A model generated the notes under the pieces. The model worked only from the letters and a program-made list of their open reading frames with translations, had not been told where the DNA came from and ran no database searches. From contig JAHQRK010000023.1 of the NCBI GenBank assembly GCA_019828595.1, positions 434,001 to 498,000 of the forward strand: DNA of 64,000 nt, given 5' to 3'. The translations under genes were made by a program, and so were the position numbers. Shown here piece by piece: positions 10,090 to 22,507 of this stretch; the first letter of the stretch is position 1, and the number at the start of each line of letters is the position of its first letter. Source of the stretch: Aphanomyces cochlioides (taxonomy: Eukaryota; Oomycota; Saprolegniomycetes; Saprolegniales; Verrucalvaceae).

Positions 10090-11573
10090 ATGGTCTTCCG
10101 GGTTGCGGCGCCACACTTGGAAGCGGAAGACAATGACGGCAAGGCGAACAACCGTGTGTTTGACATAATGTCCCACGAAATCATTGAGCAGCGCTTGGAA
10201 AACTTGAAGCGAAAACCAAAATTGACCGAGTGGCTCGACGCCTATGTCAACTCGATTGAATCGACCAACTCGCGGGACGATGACGACGATGAATGGACGC
10301 CTCGGGAAGATTCCAAAGGAAACTATACATCTCGACCAAAGTCTCATGCAGGATTTATCTCCCATCTCTTCTGGTCTATCACGGGCATCGTGCTATCTCC
10401 GTTTATTGTGCTTTTCTGTGTGCCGTTCAAACGATTCTATGCTCGAGAGTAGGCACCATCACGACAAATTGCAATTCACTCTGCTACTCCATTGTAGGAT
10501 GTGGCCACTAGGATGTTCTTCTCCTTTGGATTTCATCTATCAGATTGCACTCAATATCACAACGATCGCGTTGATTCTTGGTGTCGCGTATTGGAATCTC
10601 TGTGGGGAAATGCCAACCTCCAACTTAGACTTGAACATCTCGCTGATCAAGCAGCATGCTGCGATACTCTTGACCAAAGTCCAGCATTGTATTTGCCGCG
10701 TCGAAGTTGCCAACGATTTCACCACAAAGACTCTTGCTTTAATCCAAACATTCATTGAAGGAGGCCATTCACCCGCATCCTGGCCAGTCTCTGTCGACGT
10801 TGAATGCTTGGGTCCATTCGTCGAGGCTTTTGTGGCACTGTCATTTGGTATTCTCTTGTTACAATTCTACCAACGGTGGTCCAGGTACTCCCGATCTTTC
10901 TTTCAATTTTTACGGACACTCTGTATCTAGATTTGCCATATTCCTCCTGGCTTCCGTCCACATATTCCTATCATCGTCGTATGCCCAACTATATTTATCT
11001 CCACGTCCAAGTATTTCGTCAATCGACCCAGGGTACGCTATGTTGGATGAAGAGCTCGTCGTTGGGATTGAAGGCGTTCATTTGCAAGCCGGTGGCTCGA
11101 TTGCATGGATTCCATCGTGGTGTGCTGAATCTACCTATGCATCGTCGTCATTTGTGGGCGACTGCACCAAGCAGTTCGAATCAACGTATCGAATGGGCGT
11201 CGTTCATGTCACGTTCAAGCTTCTCGACACATTTATCCCCTGCTACAAAGCTCCATCGAATCCTCTGCGAGCCCAAGACTTCCATTGTTTTGATGCGCAA
11301 CGTATTCGCGTCAAAGACCGCGAGAGCATTCCAGGATTGCCAAAGCAGCTTTCCCCGGCACCAAATGAGCCACTCTCTACTCCACCAACTGATCCCCCCC
11401 TTGCTGCACCTATTCAGCCTGTTTCCGCAGGTCCAATGCAGCCGACGTCAGTAGCACCGATGAAGCCTATTTCAGCAGCACCAATTCAACCAGTTTCTGC
11501 CTCTCCAGTTGAGCATCTTACTGTCGAAGTAGCTGCTGATGGCGACTTGGAGTCGTCACCTACAAAGGCGTAG
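10090..11573 (+). CDS. Unknown four-helix membrane protein with Pro-rich repeat tail
   Basis: Three exons (10090-10448, 10498-10884, 10931-11573) give 462 residues. The N-terminal 75 residues are charged (Asp run 'RDDDDDEW'). Hydrophobic segments follow: 'HLFWSITGIVLSPFIVLFC', 'IALNITTIALILGVAYW', 'FVEAFVALSFGILLLQF' and 'FAIFLLASVHIFLSSS', each long enough to span a membrane. A soluble Cys-containing region comes next, with 'PSWCAES', 'GDCTKQF' and 'PCYKAPS', possibly disulphide-bonded. The tail repeats a 10-12 residue unit of the form xAPIQPVSA four or more times. No known family recognised. An in-frame TTG upstream exists but the ATG is preferred. Confidence 0.75.
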
Positions 11574-11676
11574 CGGCAGGACATCTATTTAATGCAGGTC
11601 ATTCATGGCTCAAGGGCTATAATATCCTATAACCCCTACACCCCTCGTTACATAAACCCCCGAGGTCCAACAGTGG

Positions 11677-12465
11677 ATGATGATGTTTCCCGCGATAGAG
11701 CGTGCTAGGAAGCGATTCCTCGAACGAGCGACGCATGCAATAGACGGACAAGCTCAGCTTACAAATGCTCGGGCTACCAAATGTCAGGATATACCAAAGA
11801 CTACGACGCCTCGAGTGACGGGAGATCAGCTCTTGAGTTCGCTGTGGGGAGCGCTCGCGCACGACATGAGCGGTCGATATGCTCAAACGATGCAAGAGAT
11901 AGATGCCTTTGAAGAAGACTTTCAAGAGATTCTACTCCTGATGGGTAAAGATCCATCTGACATCCAGCAAGAGCCCTTACCTCTTGTTCCACTGCCAGCG
12001 GGAAAGTCCAGCCATTTGCGATCTTTGCCGCAACTCGAGGACAAATCCACCGACACAGTCGAACTGCAGCCTTTCCTGGGCTCCAGGTCAACCCAAACGA
12101 CTTTATACGAAGAATGCGCCATCAAGATTCAGACGACTGTGAGATGCTATCTCTCTCGAACGACTCGGGTTGCGGCGATGCGTCGACAACAAGGGCTGCA
12201 GCAGCAATGTCGTCGCTTGATGGAAAAGCTGAAGTGCCGTCAGATCTTTCAAGGTTGGAAGCAAACATGTGGTCGCCTGGCTGCATGGAAGAGTCGATCT
12301 GATGCGTTGCATGAACCACGAACTCTCGCGACGCTTGACCCAGCTTGGGTTCAAAGCATTCGACTCATGGATGGGCCGTATGGCCTTGCCAAAGCATTCC
12401 ACGAGCGCAAACTATGTCGCCAAGTCCTTGCCATGTGGACCGCTTCGATTGCCATGCCGACATGA
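11677..12465 (+). CDS. IQ-motif protein
   Basis: A single uninterrupted frame of 262 codons. The only recognisable element is an IQ calmodulin-binding motif in 'AIKIQTTVRCYLSRTTR' (about residues 150-170), followed by basic, Gln-rich helices ('MRRQQGLQQQCRRLMEKLK'). The N-terminal part is helical and charged. Calmodulin or myosin-light-chain binding is inferred from the motif; nothing else about function can be said. It ends 52 bp before the TRM10 start on the same strand, so the downstream promoter must be very short or lie within this gene. Confidence 0.7.
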   Translation: MMMFPAIERARKRFLERATHAIDGQAQLTNARATKCQDIPKTTTPRVTGDQLLSSLWGALAHDMSGRYAQTMQEIDAFEEDFQEILLLMGKDPSDIQQEPLPLVPLPAGKSSHLRSLPQLEDKSTDTVELQPFLGSRSTQTTLYEECAIKIQTTVRCYLSRTTRVAAMRRQQGLQQQCRRLMEKLKCRQIFQGWKQTCGRLAAWKSRSDALHEPRTLATLDPAWVQSIRLMDGPYGLAKAFHERKLCRQVLAMWTASIAMPT

Positions 12466-12517
12466 TTCTACTAAAATCGGCGCACTTTGCCAAACGAAAC
12501 TCTTTGATTGGAGCCCA

Positions 12518-13609
12518 ATGGAGGCGGATGCCGCAACGTCCGCGCATGATGCCGTGAGCGAGAACAACGACAGCGGCAATGACTGTGGCAATGAAATTGG
12601 TGTCGAGATGAACCCAGCAACTACATCTTCTTCGTCAGAAGTGCAACCAAAGTTGGGCAAGAAAGCACTGCGTCGACAAAAGCGCGAGCAGTTGTGGATC
12701 TCGGTCAAGGAGCGCAAGAAGCGAAAGAAAGAGGAAGCCAAAGCGTCGCGTCCTCCAGTGGTCGAGGCTCCGCTCGACATGAGCGAAGCCGCAGTTTTGA
12801 TGCGCAAGGAACGCTCCATCATGAAACGTGAGAGCTTTCTCATGCGTGTCAATGAAGGCGCGTCCATTGTCATCGATTGTGGCTTTGACAACGCCATGAC
12901 CAGTCGAGAAATGAAATCTCTGTCGCAGCAAATCATGTCCGTCACTCCATCATGCTTCCTACTCCTCATCGTCTTCATCGTAGGTTCTCATATGGAGCCA
13001 ACAAAAGAAGCGAGTCACCCGCCAGCGTTTTCTTGACATCATTGCGTGGCGAGCTCGAGTCGAATATGCGCAATATAGGTGGCTTCTCCACTTGGCTTGG
13101 AGTACATATCCGTGATGTATCGCTCTTCTCATCTTCTGCTCTTCTTTGTAGTTTACTGCGACGGCGCAATCCTACATGGATGTCTTCCACAAGGACCGGT
13201 TGGTTTACTTGACAGCTGATTCGCCCAACGTGATCACCGACTTAGACGTCAACAAAGTAAGTCGATTCAACTGACGCATTTCACCATCAGCTTTGTCATC
13301 TTGTAGGTCTATATCATCGGTGGCATTGTCGATCGAAACCGATTGAAAGGTGCGACGTACGAGAAAGCACAGCAGCAAGGCATCGCGACGGCAAAGTTGC
13401 CCCTTGATCAGGTCCTCGAAATGGGCCAAAGCACGCGAGTCTTGACGGTCAACCACGGTATGCTCGCCAAATTGTCGATCGGAGGTTTGATATGTTTTCG
13501 TCTGTTCCTAGTGTTTCAAATCTTGGTTGACTACATGACAGTGCGAGATTGGACACAAGCGACTCTGAGTGCATTGCCAGGGCGAAAAGGAGCACAAGCC
13601 AAATCGTAG
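12518..13609 (+). CDS. TRM10: tRNA (guanine/adenine-N1-)-methyltransferase, TRM10 family
   Basis: Five exons (12518-12936, 12984-13101, 13152-13256, 13307-13457, 13512-13609) give 296 residues. A basic, Lys-rich N-terminus ('KERKKRKKEEAK') that would hold tRNA precedes the SPOUT-fold domain. Family hallmarks are 'IVIDCGFDNAMTSREMKSLS', 'FSYGANKRSESP', 'LVYLTADSPN' and 'VYIIGGIVDRNRLKG', the last lining the S-adenosylmethionine site; 'ATAKLPLDQ' is typical of the C-terminal part. TRM10 methylates position 9 of tRNAs. No mitochondrial presequence is evident, so the cytosolic/nuclear enzyme is more likely. Confidence 0.92.
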
Positions 13610-13629
13610 TCGTACAGAATGTCCTCTTG

Positions 13630-14918
13630 TTAACGTAAATACTGGAGGGCTTGTTCTAATCGTTGAATGGCCAACTCGACTTCGCGCGTCTACACCACAA
13701 CGATGGTTCGGACAAGTCACGACAAAATCAGATAATACCTTGAGTGCGGCAACTGCGAATTTTGCGCATTCCACGGCATCGTTGACTTCATTTTGCGACC
13801 ATCCACCCCGACGAGACGATGCTCTACCCACTGGCGCAGGAGGTGGAATCGCGGGTCGTTGAGTAGGAGCTTCTGGGAACGAAGAATATGACGGTGGCAG
13901 CTCTGGCGGCACACTGTTTGAATATGCTGGCGCCGATGGATACGCAGGGGCTACAAATTCAAAAAGGTTTAGGTGTGCACGTGGAGAGCGGCACGTACGA
14001 GGCGGTTGGTAAGTAGCTGCAGGTTGCACATGAATTGGTGCTGCAGGAGGTGATGGAGGGGCTGGTGCAGCAACAGGTATGGCGGCCGCAGGAGTCGGTG
14101 CAGGAGAAGATCCTCCATAAGAGTTGATGTCGTAGGAAAAGGCAGCCATGCTGGGAAATTCCGAAGCAGGAGTTGCTTGAGGTTGCGCTTTTGGGGGAGT
14201 GACAGGTGCAGCAGGAGGTGTCGGTGGAGGTGCATATACCGCGGCCGGGGGTTCTGCAACTGGCTGAACTGAAGGAAGTGGAATTGATGGACTCTCGTCT
14301 TCAGTCGCTGTAGAAATCTGCCAAATAAATTAATATTCTCGAGACGATAGAGTTCAACCTGTTCGGTGGGTGCCCCTGGAGTTGGTGTCCGCCCTTCCTT
14401 GATAGCTTTGAGGATGTCAGCTGCTTTGAACTTGCTGTACTTGGTCTTCTCGACAATATCTTCGCTCGGAGTGCCAAACTGCTTCAAGATATCGAAAAAG
14501 CTCCCTGCAGCGTAAAACGTGCGCGCAGTGTTCCTAGACGACGCAACATCATGGTGTCAAGAGGATGTGTGCGATAAGAGAGTACTTACTTGTTGGCGCC
14601 TCCACTGCGATCTTCTTCATCCGCACGCATAAAGATATCATAGGCAAAATTTTCGCAAATGACGCGACCTTCTTCTTGTGTATGGGTTGGTAGGGCAGCT
14701 TTCTCGAGTTCCAACGATTCCATGAGAGAGAGCAAGTAATTGGTCGCTTCATCGGATGCATCATGTTCTCGGAGTTTGATACCCAATTCCATCGCGTACT
14801 GACGGCAATAATATGCAACCATCTTGCTCTCTGGACGTGTTCGATCACGGTCCAATTCTTCAGCGCGTCGAATGAACGGCGTGATTGCTTTAAACGTTGC
14901 GGGGATCTTGCTCGCCAT
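13630..14918 (-). CDS. VTA1: VTA1/LIP5-like activator of the Vps4 ATPase
   Basis: Five exons (14918-14590, 14533-14359, 14317-13999, 13950-13739, 13689-13630) join to 364 residues. The N-terminal tandem MIT-like region starts 'MASKIPATFKAITPFIRRA', has 'KMVAYYCRQYAMELGIKLRE' and then 'ARTFYAAGSFFDILKQFG' plus 'KYSKFKAADILKAIKEG', as in VTA1/LIP5. A long Pro/Ala-rich linker leads to a short C-terminal helix pair 'EVNDAVECAKFAVAALK' and 'VELAIQRLEQALQYL', matching the VSL domain that dimerises and stimulates Vps4. Role: ESCRT-III disassembly at endosomes. It is convergent with TRM10, with only 20 bp between stop codons. Confidence 0.9.
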
Positions 14919-14936
14919 CCTCTTTTTGGAAAATGG

Positions 14937-15353
14937 CGACAAACGAAGAAGACATTCACTCGAGAAGCAAGAATGATGATGGACTTTCAGAGTCCAACGA
15001 TGGAGGAGAAAAATATTTGGCGCGCAATTCACTCGAATAGATGCGTTGACGAAGGAGGATATCCGCTACGTCGTCTTGACGATGAAGACGAGACTATCGT
15101 GATGCTGATGGCAAAGGGGAAAATGGACTGTCTGGTCGATGGAAAGACGTCAAGAAAGTCCACTTTTCTGAGACCGATGTTCACGTGCGCATCGATGACG
15201 TGAAACACGGCCCACGACAAGAAACCAGCGATCAGCTAGAATCATGATATGTGCTTGGTCCATTTGCCGCACATGACAAAGCGCGTGCGCATCGCTCCAC
15301 ATATCCTAAAACAATATGACGATGCTGAATTGGGCACTCGTGAGGACCAATGA
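14937..15353 (+). CDS. Small unknown locus on plus strand, frame uncertain
   Basis: Opens divergently from VTA1 with ATG 14937 ('MATNEEDIHSRSKNDDG'). A second frame carries 'AQFTRIDALTKEDIRYV', which a 43-nt phase-0 intron (15080-15122, approximate) connects to 'GENGLSGRWKDVKKVHFSET' and 'DVHVRIDDVKHGPRQE' ending at TGA about 15236. A further fragment 'LVHLPHMTKRVRIAPHILK' follows up to 15353. The joins between the first and second blocks and to the last block are off by one base in every arrangement I tried. No family recognised. Confidence 0.35.
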
Positions 15354-15440
15354 AGGTCCAAACCCGTTGCTCCCGAAATGAGCGTGAATAACTTCTTCAA
15401 GAGATCTGAAGTGTGACGATGACATGGATGAAGAGAAAGT

Positions 15441-16991
15441 CTATTGATACCGGGCGTGCCGCTTCTTACTATGCCTGTCACTGTCATCGTCTCGTTTTCG
15501 CTTGTTGTATGGCCTCTCGTCGTCAAATCTTTGATGTTTGCCCCCTCCCCGGTTGTTTAACATACACTGAGCGGCAATATGCCCATATTCATTGCACAGA
15601 AAGCACGCTTTGCGTCCGTTGTTGCGTCTCGAATCATTGTCGTCGTTGTATCGCGACCGTCCATGGTCTTCATGCGACGATCGGTAATACGAGTTATCAC
15701 CTCCACGATTGTCGTAGCATTCCTAATCAAACCATAAGCGGCTGTTCTCGTTGAATGCGGGGATCTACTTACGTCGTGTGTATGTGCACCACAACACTTT
15801 GGGCAATATATTCTCCTGTCCGCTGGCCTTGAATAAGGTATGCACGACTGGGTCCATAAGGTAAGTCAAGGCGACACGGGAATTCAAGTACCAAATGTCC
15901 AATTTCAAAGCAAACCATGCATCGAATGTTCTTGTTGTCGTGATCTCGCAATGGACATCTCTAACCAAAGTGTCAGTATTTCCCCCAGAAGGCAAATGTG
16001 TACCCTGCTCTCATGATCTGACCCACCGCAATTCGAGCAGAAGTCAATGTCATGCCGTCCATTTGGACATTTCTATCGTAGAGAATGAGGTTCGAAGGGG
16101 ATGAAAGCAATGTACTCGAACTTCGTGGCCAGGTTCATTGCAACGATGGCAGAGGACGTGAGGGCATTCGTTGGCTTTGTGATCGCGATATCCGCACATG
16201 AAGCAAGGTCGCATTACGGTCGTATTGACGCACGCATTTGACATATGACCAATTTCACCGCAGTTGAAGCATTTCGTCGACAAGTCTTTGCGAAAGTAGC
16301 GCGATTCCTTTTTAGCCTTGGGATTATCGCTCTTGCTCTTCTCTGGCTTGTCGTTCTTCGCCTCGGCTTTAGCGACAATCGGCGCCCCCACCACGGTCAA
16401 TTTTGAATCGTCTTCGTTGTCCGAATCCTCATTGTCATCATCGACGTGCGGCTCTTCACCTGCATTGCCACGAAAGCGTGTCCCAAAATCATCCAAAATG
16501 TAGTCTCGTAGCGGTTCCAGCTCGGGCTCTTCAAGGATAAGAGGTTTAGCTCGCGGCGTCAGGAATCGACTTGCCCACTTGGATAAGGTTACTTTGGGCT
16601 TGGATACTTCGTCTGGTGCACTTTTTTCCTGCTGAGTCACAGCCTTGCCTGGGCTGATAGACCCTCTGTCGTCCTCGTTGCTTGTTTGTTTCGATTCAAA
16701 TGCCTCATCTTCATCTGATTCCGCCGCAAGATCTACCGCTTTTCCTACGATCGGAGTCGGCACGAGTTGCTCATCAACTTCAGATTCTTCCGATGACGAC
16801 AACGTGACAGACTCTCTTCGCGGCTGATTCTTCGCTTTCGCTTGACCTTGATCGGGTTTCGATTGTTTGGACTGGCTTTTCACATGCGCCATGGGGTTTG
16901 ACATGTCCAAGCACTCATCTTCTTCGCTTTCATCGACGCTGATTACTTCTGGATCCAACTCCTCCGACATAGGCACGCCGGACGTGACCAT
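15441..16991 (-). CDS. Multi-zinc-knuckle (CCHC) nucleic-acid-binding protein, AIR/ZCCHC7-like
   Basis: A first exon of about 290 codons with an acidic, Ser-rich, disordered N-terminus leads into a run of CCHC knuckles: CFNCGEIGHMSNAC, CFMCGYRDHKANEC, a third completed across an intron (CHRCNEPGHEVR-KC), CSNCGGSDHESR-RC across the next intron, a degenerate CMVCFEIGHLVLEFPC, CPKCCGAHTHDEC, and CFLCNEYGHIAAQC. The tail is basic and Arg/Asp-rich. Knuckles that repeatedly straddle introns fit duplication of exon modules. The closest known arrangement is Air1/Air2/ZCCHC7, the RNA-binding part of TRAMP nuclear RNA surveillance; that role is inferred. It is divergent from FEN1. Confidence 0.75.
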
Positions 16992-17229
16992 TCAACCAAT
17001 GATTCCAACACAAATGATCAATTTTAAAAGGTATTCTGGTTTTTCAAATGTGTCCATATCAACTCTCACAGTATTTTCATTCATTTTCGGAGTATTTTGG
17101 TTATTTATTTTCAAGGGCTAAATATAAGTTATTAGAGGAATTATATAAAAAATATAGAGGCGGCCATGGATTCTCCGCGCTTTTTATGGATGTTTCCCTC
17201 CATTTTGCATTTCGCGCGACGAGACAAGC
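16992..17229. promoter_or_regulatory. Shared divergent promoter region of zinc-knuckle gene and FEN1
   Basis: The 238 bp between the two outward-facing start codons must contain both promoters. It is AT-rich, with a CCAAT word at 16995-16999 and 'TTTTAAAAG' near 17023. No TATA box at a convincing position is seen. Confidence 0.45.
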
Positions 17230-18606
17230 ATGGGAATCAAAGGGTTGATGAAACTGCTCACGGATGAAGCCCCAAGTTGCGTGAAGGAGCTCCAAATGTC
17301 TGCGTTGAGTGGCCGCAGCGTCGCTATTGATGCCAGTATGGCATTGTATCAGTTCCTCGTCGCAGTGCGAAGTAACGGCGAGCATGGTGGTGCCGCTCAA
17401 ATGTTGACCAACGAAGCCGGTGAAGTGACGTCTCATATTCAAGGCATGTTCAACCGAACGATCCGCTTAATGGAAAATGGATTGAAACCAGTCTATGTTT
17501 TTGATGGAAAGCCTCCCGTCATGAAGAGTGGAGAATTGGCCAAGAGAAGCGAACGCCGCCAAACTGCACAAGGTATACGCCCTCGTCATTTTCCGTTTCT
17601 TGACGATGCGATAGAGAATTTGAAGACGGCAACGGAGGAAGGAAATGTCGAAGATATTGACAAGTTCAACAAACGTCTCGTTCGTGCCACTCCACAACAC
17701 AATGAAGATTGCAAAGAACTCCTTCAGTAAGTTACGCCCTTCCTCGTGCACGATTCTTACCAGTGGTGTACAATAGACTAATGGGCGTTCCATTTATCAA
17801 CGCACCATGTGAAGCTGAAGCGACTTGTGCCGCATTGGCAAAGAGTAACAAAGTATTCGCTTCAGGCACAGAAGATATGGATGTCATGACGTTTGGGACA
17901 CCAGTCTTGTTTCGGCGATTGACCATAGCTGCGAGTCGCAAGCTGCCAATTTTGGAAATTCGCCTGGACAAAGTACTTCAAGAATTGGAGCTTACTTACG
18001 AACAAGTAAGTGCTTTGCAACGATTCTTATCTGACGAGCACTATTACCATAGTTTGTCGATTTGTGTATCTTGTGTGGCTGTGACTATTGCGATACGATA
18101 CGTGGTATTGGACCAAAGAAGGCTTTGTCAGCCATTAAGGAGCACAAAAATATCGAGACGTTTGTAGCCCATTTGCAGCAACACCCGAGCAAAGGCGTAA
18201 GTAAAATTGCTTTGCTGTCTAGAGGTTGAAGTTGTCTGTGTAGATTACTGTGCCTGATGAATGGCTTGGAGAAGATGCCATATACAAACAAGCGCGAGCA
18301 ATGTTCATAGAACCTGATGTCGTAGATACGTCGTCAGTTGAAATCAAGTGGAAAGACCCCTCGGTAGAAGAACTGCGGCAGTTCTTGGTAGAGAAGCACG
18401 GCTTCAACTCAGAACGCGTTATGAATGCCATTGAGAAGCTCAAGAAAGCCAAGACAACGCATTCTCAACAACGTCTCGAAAGCTTCTTTACTGTGCTACC
18501 TTCCGATTCCAAATCCTCGGCCAAGCGAAAAGCAGACGACAAAAAAGGCAAAGCCAAGGGCGGTGCAGGTGCTGCAGCTGCAGCAAAGCGGGGCCGAAAA
18601 AAATAG
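17230..18606 (+). CDS. FEN1: Flap endonuclease 1
   Basis: Five exons (17230-17572, 17615-17726, 17777-18006, 18054-18196, 18244-18606) give 396 residues, normal for FEN1 (about 380). It begins [10 protein letters not shown]. Active-site acidic residues lie in '[11 protein letters not shown]', 'YVFDGKPP', '[12 protein letters not shown]', '[10 protein letters not shown]' and '[15 protein letters not shown]', the last being the H2TH/metal region. The PCNA-binding box is QQRLESFF near residue 350, followed by a Lys/Ala-rich nuclear tail. FEN1 cuts 5' flaps in Okazaki fragment maturation and long-patch repair. Intron 1 is 42 nt and stop-free, so it can be misread as coding. Confidence 0.96.
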
Positions 18607-19159
18607 GTGGCCTCTCAACCCCACCTGGACTCGGTCAATTTGTGCCGTGTGAATAGTCATGGAAAGAGACCTCGCTCACGGAGGCATGGATGATCCCCAC
18701 ACCAGGTGTGGATGATTCGATATAACGTTAGTAAAGTAGCTCCTTGCATTCAACTTCCAGTTGCTTCTCATGTTCGACCCATTTTTAAAATTCCCGGACC
18801 GTCTCGATGACTTATGAGGACAGATAAAAACCAGGTTTTTTAGAACGTTTTAAAACCCTTATAGAAAACAGATCTAGGTTTATTTAACAGGTTTTAATGA
18901 GATTCAACAGAATGCCATGAGCGTAAGAAGATGAAACAAAGAGGGAGAATTTGCGGCAATTGATCGAGACAACATAGAAATGGACGTGGTGCTATGGCAG
19001 CGAAACACAAACGACAAGGAGAAAGTGTGACCCGTACGTATTGCAGATTCCGGATGATCGATTTATTTCCAACAGGGCGACGTTTCGCCAAAAGTAACTG
19101 TTCCTTCTTGATGATCCCCATAGGTCGGATATACCAAATCTGTAACTCCATCGAGTGAA
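18607..19159. other. Intergenic region between FEN1 and PI4-kinase
   Basis: No gene is supported. A short palindrome CACACCAGGTGTG lies at about 18699. Around 18830-18895 there are three imperfect copies of 'AACAGGTTTTAA / AACCAGGTTTTT'. A CCGGATGATCG word is at 19051-19061, about 100 bp before the kinase ATG. Confidence 0.5.
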
Positions 19160-22117
<2,958 letters not shown>

Positions 22118-22507
22118 TTGTTGTCGAAATGTTACACGTCTTCAATACTCATTCTCAAGTTCTAACGTCTTCATTGCGATCTTGCTTGCTGTTGAACAAA
22201 ACTGCAGCAGGTCTTTCTTAGAAGGGCTTGAAATTGCATAATGCCAACTTGGCATGGTTAATAAAGATATTGTGATACGATTAATGCAGTCTTCCTGAGG
22301 TAATAGGTTGAGCATTTATAAACGATGCGGAGAACATTTCAACCGGGGTTTCCTTCCAACGATAATCTCTTTTCTGGAATAATCAATGCGGTGTATAATT
22401 GTTGTACCACCCAACTTAAACTTCGCCAAAATACAAATAATAATTTGATAAAAGAAGTACTCTATTGATCGCTCTAACTCTCTTGAGTTAACTTGGTGAT
22501 TTATCTT
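22118..22507. other. Intergenic region between convergent genes
   Basis: About 390 bp of AT-rich DNA separating the 3' ends of the PI4-kinase and the TPR gene. No reading frame, repeat or RNA gene is supported; it presumably holds both polyadenylation regions. Confidence 0.6.

Noticed and set aside
12412..12978. 188-codon minus-strand frame opposite TRM10
   Set aside because: Antisense shadow of the TRM10 first exon, which has clear family motifs.
16995..18606. A functional DNA-repair cluster made of FEN1, PARP and SLX1
   Set aside because: They are tens of kb apart among unrelated genes with separate promoters; co-location within 64 kb is not evidence of a cluster.
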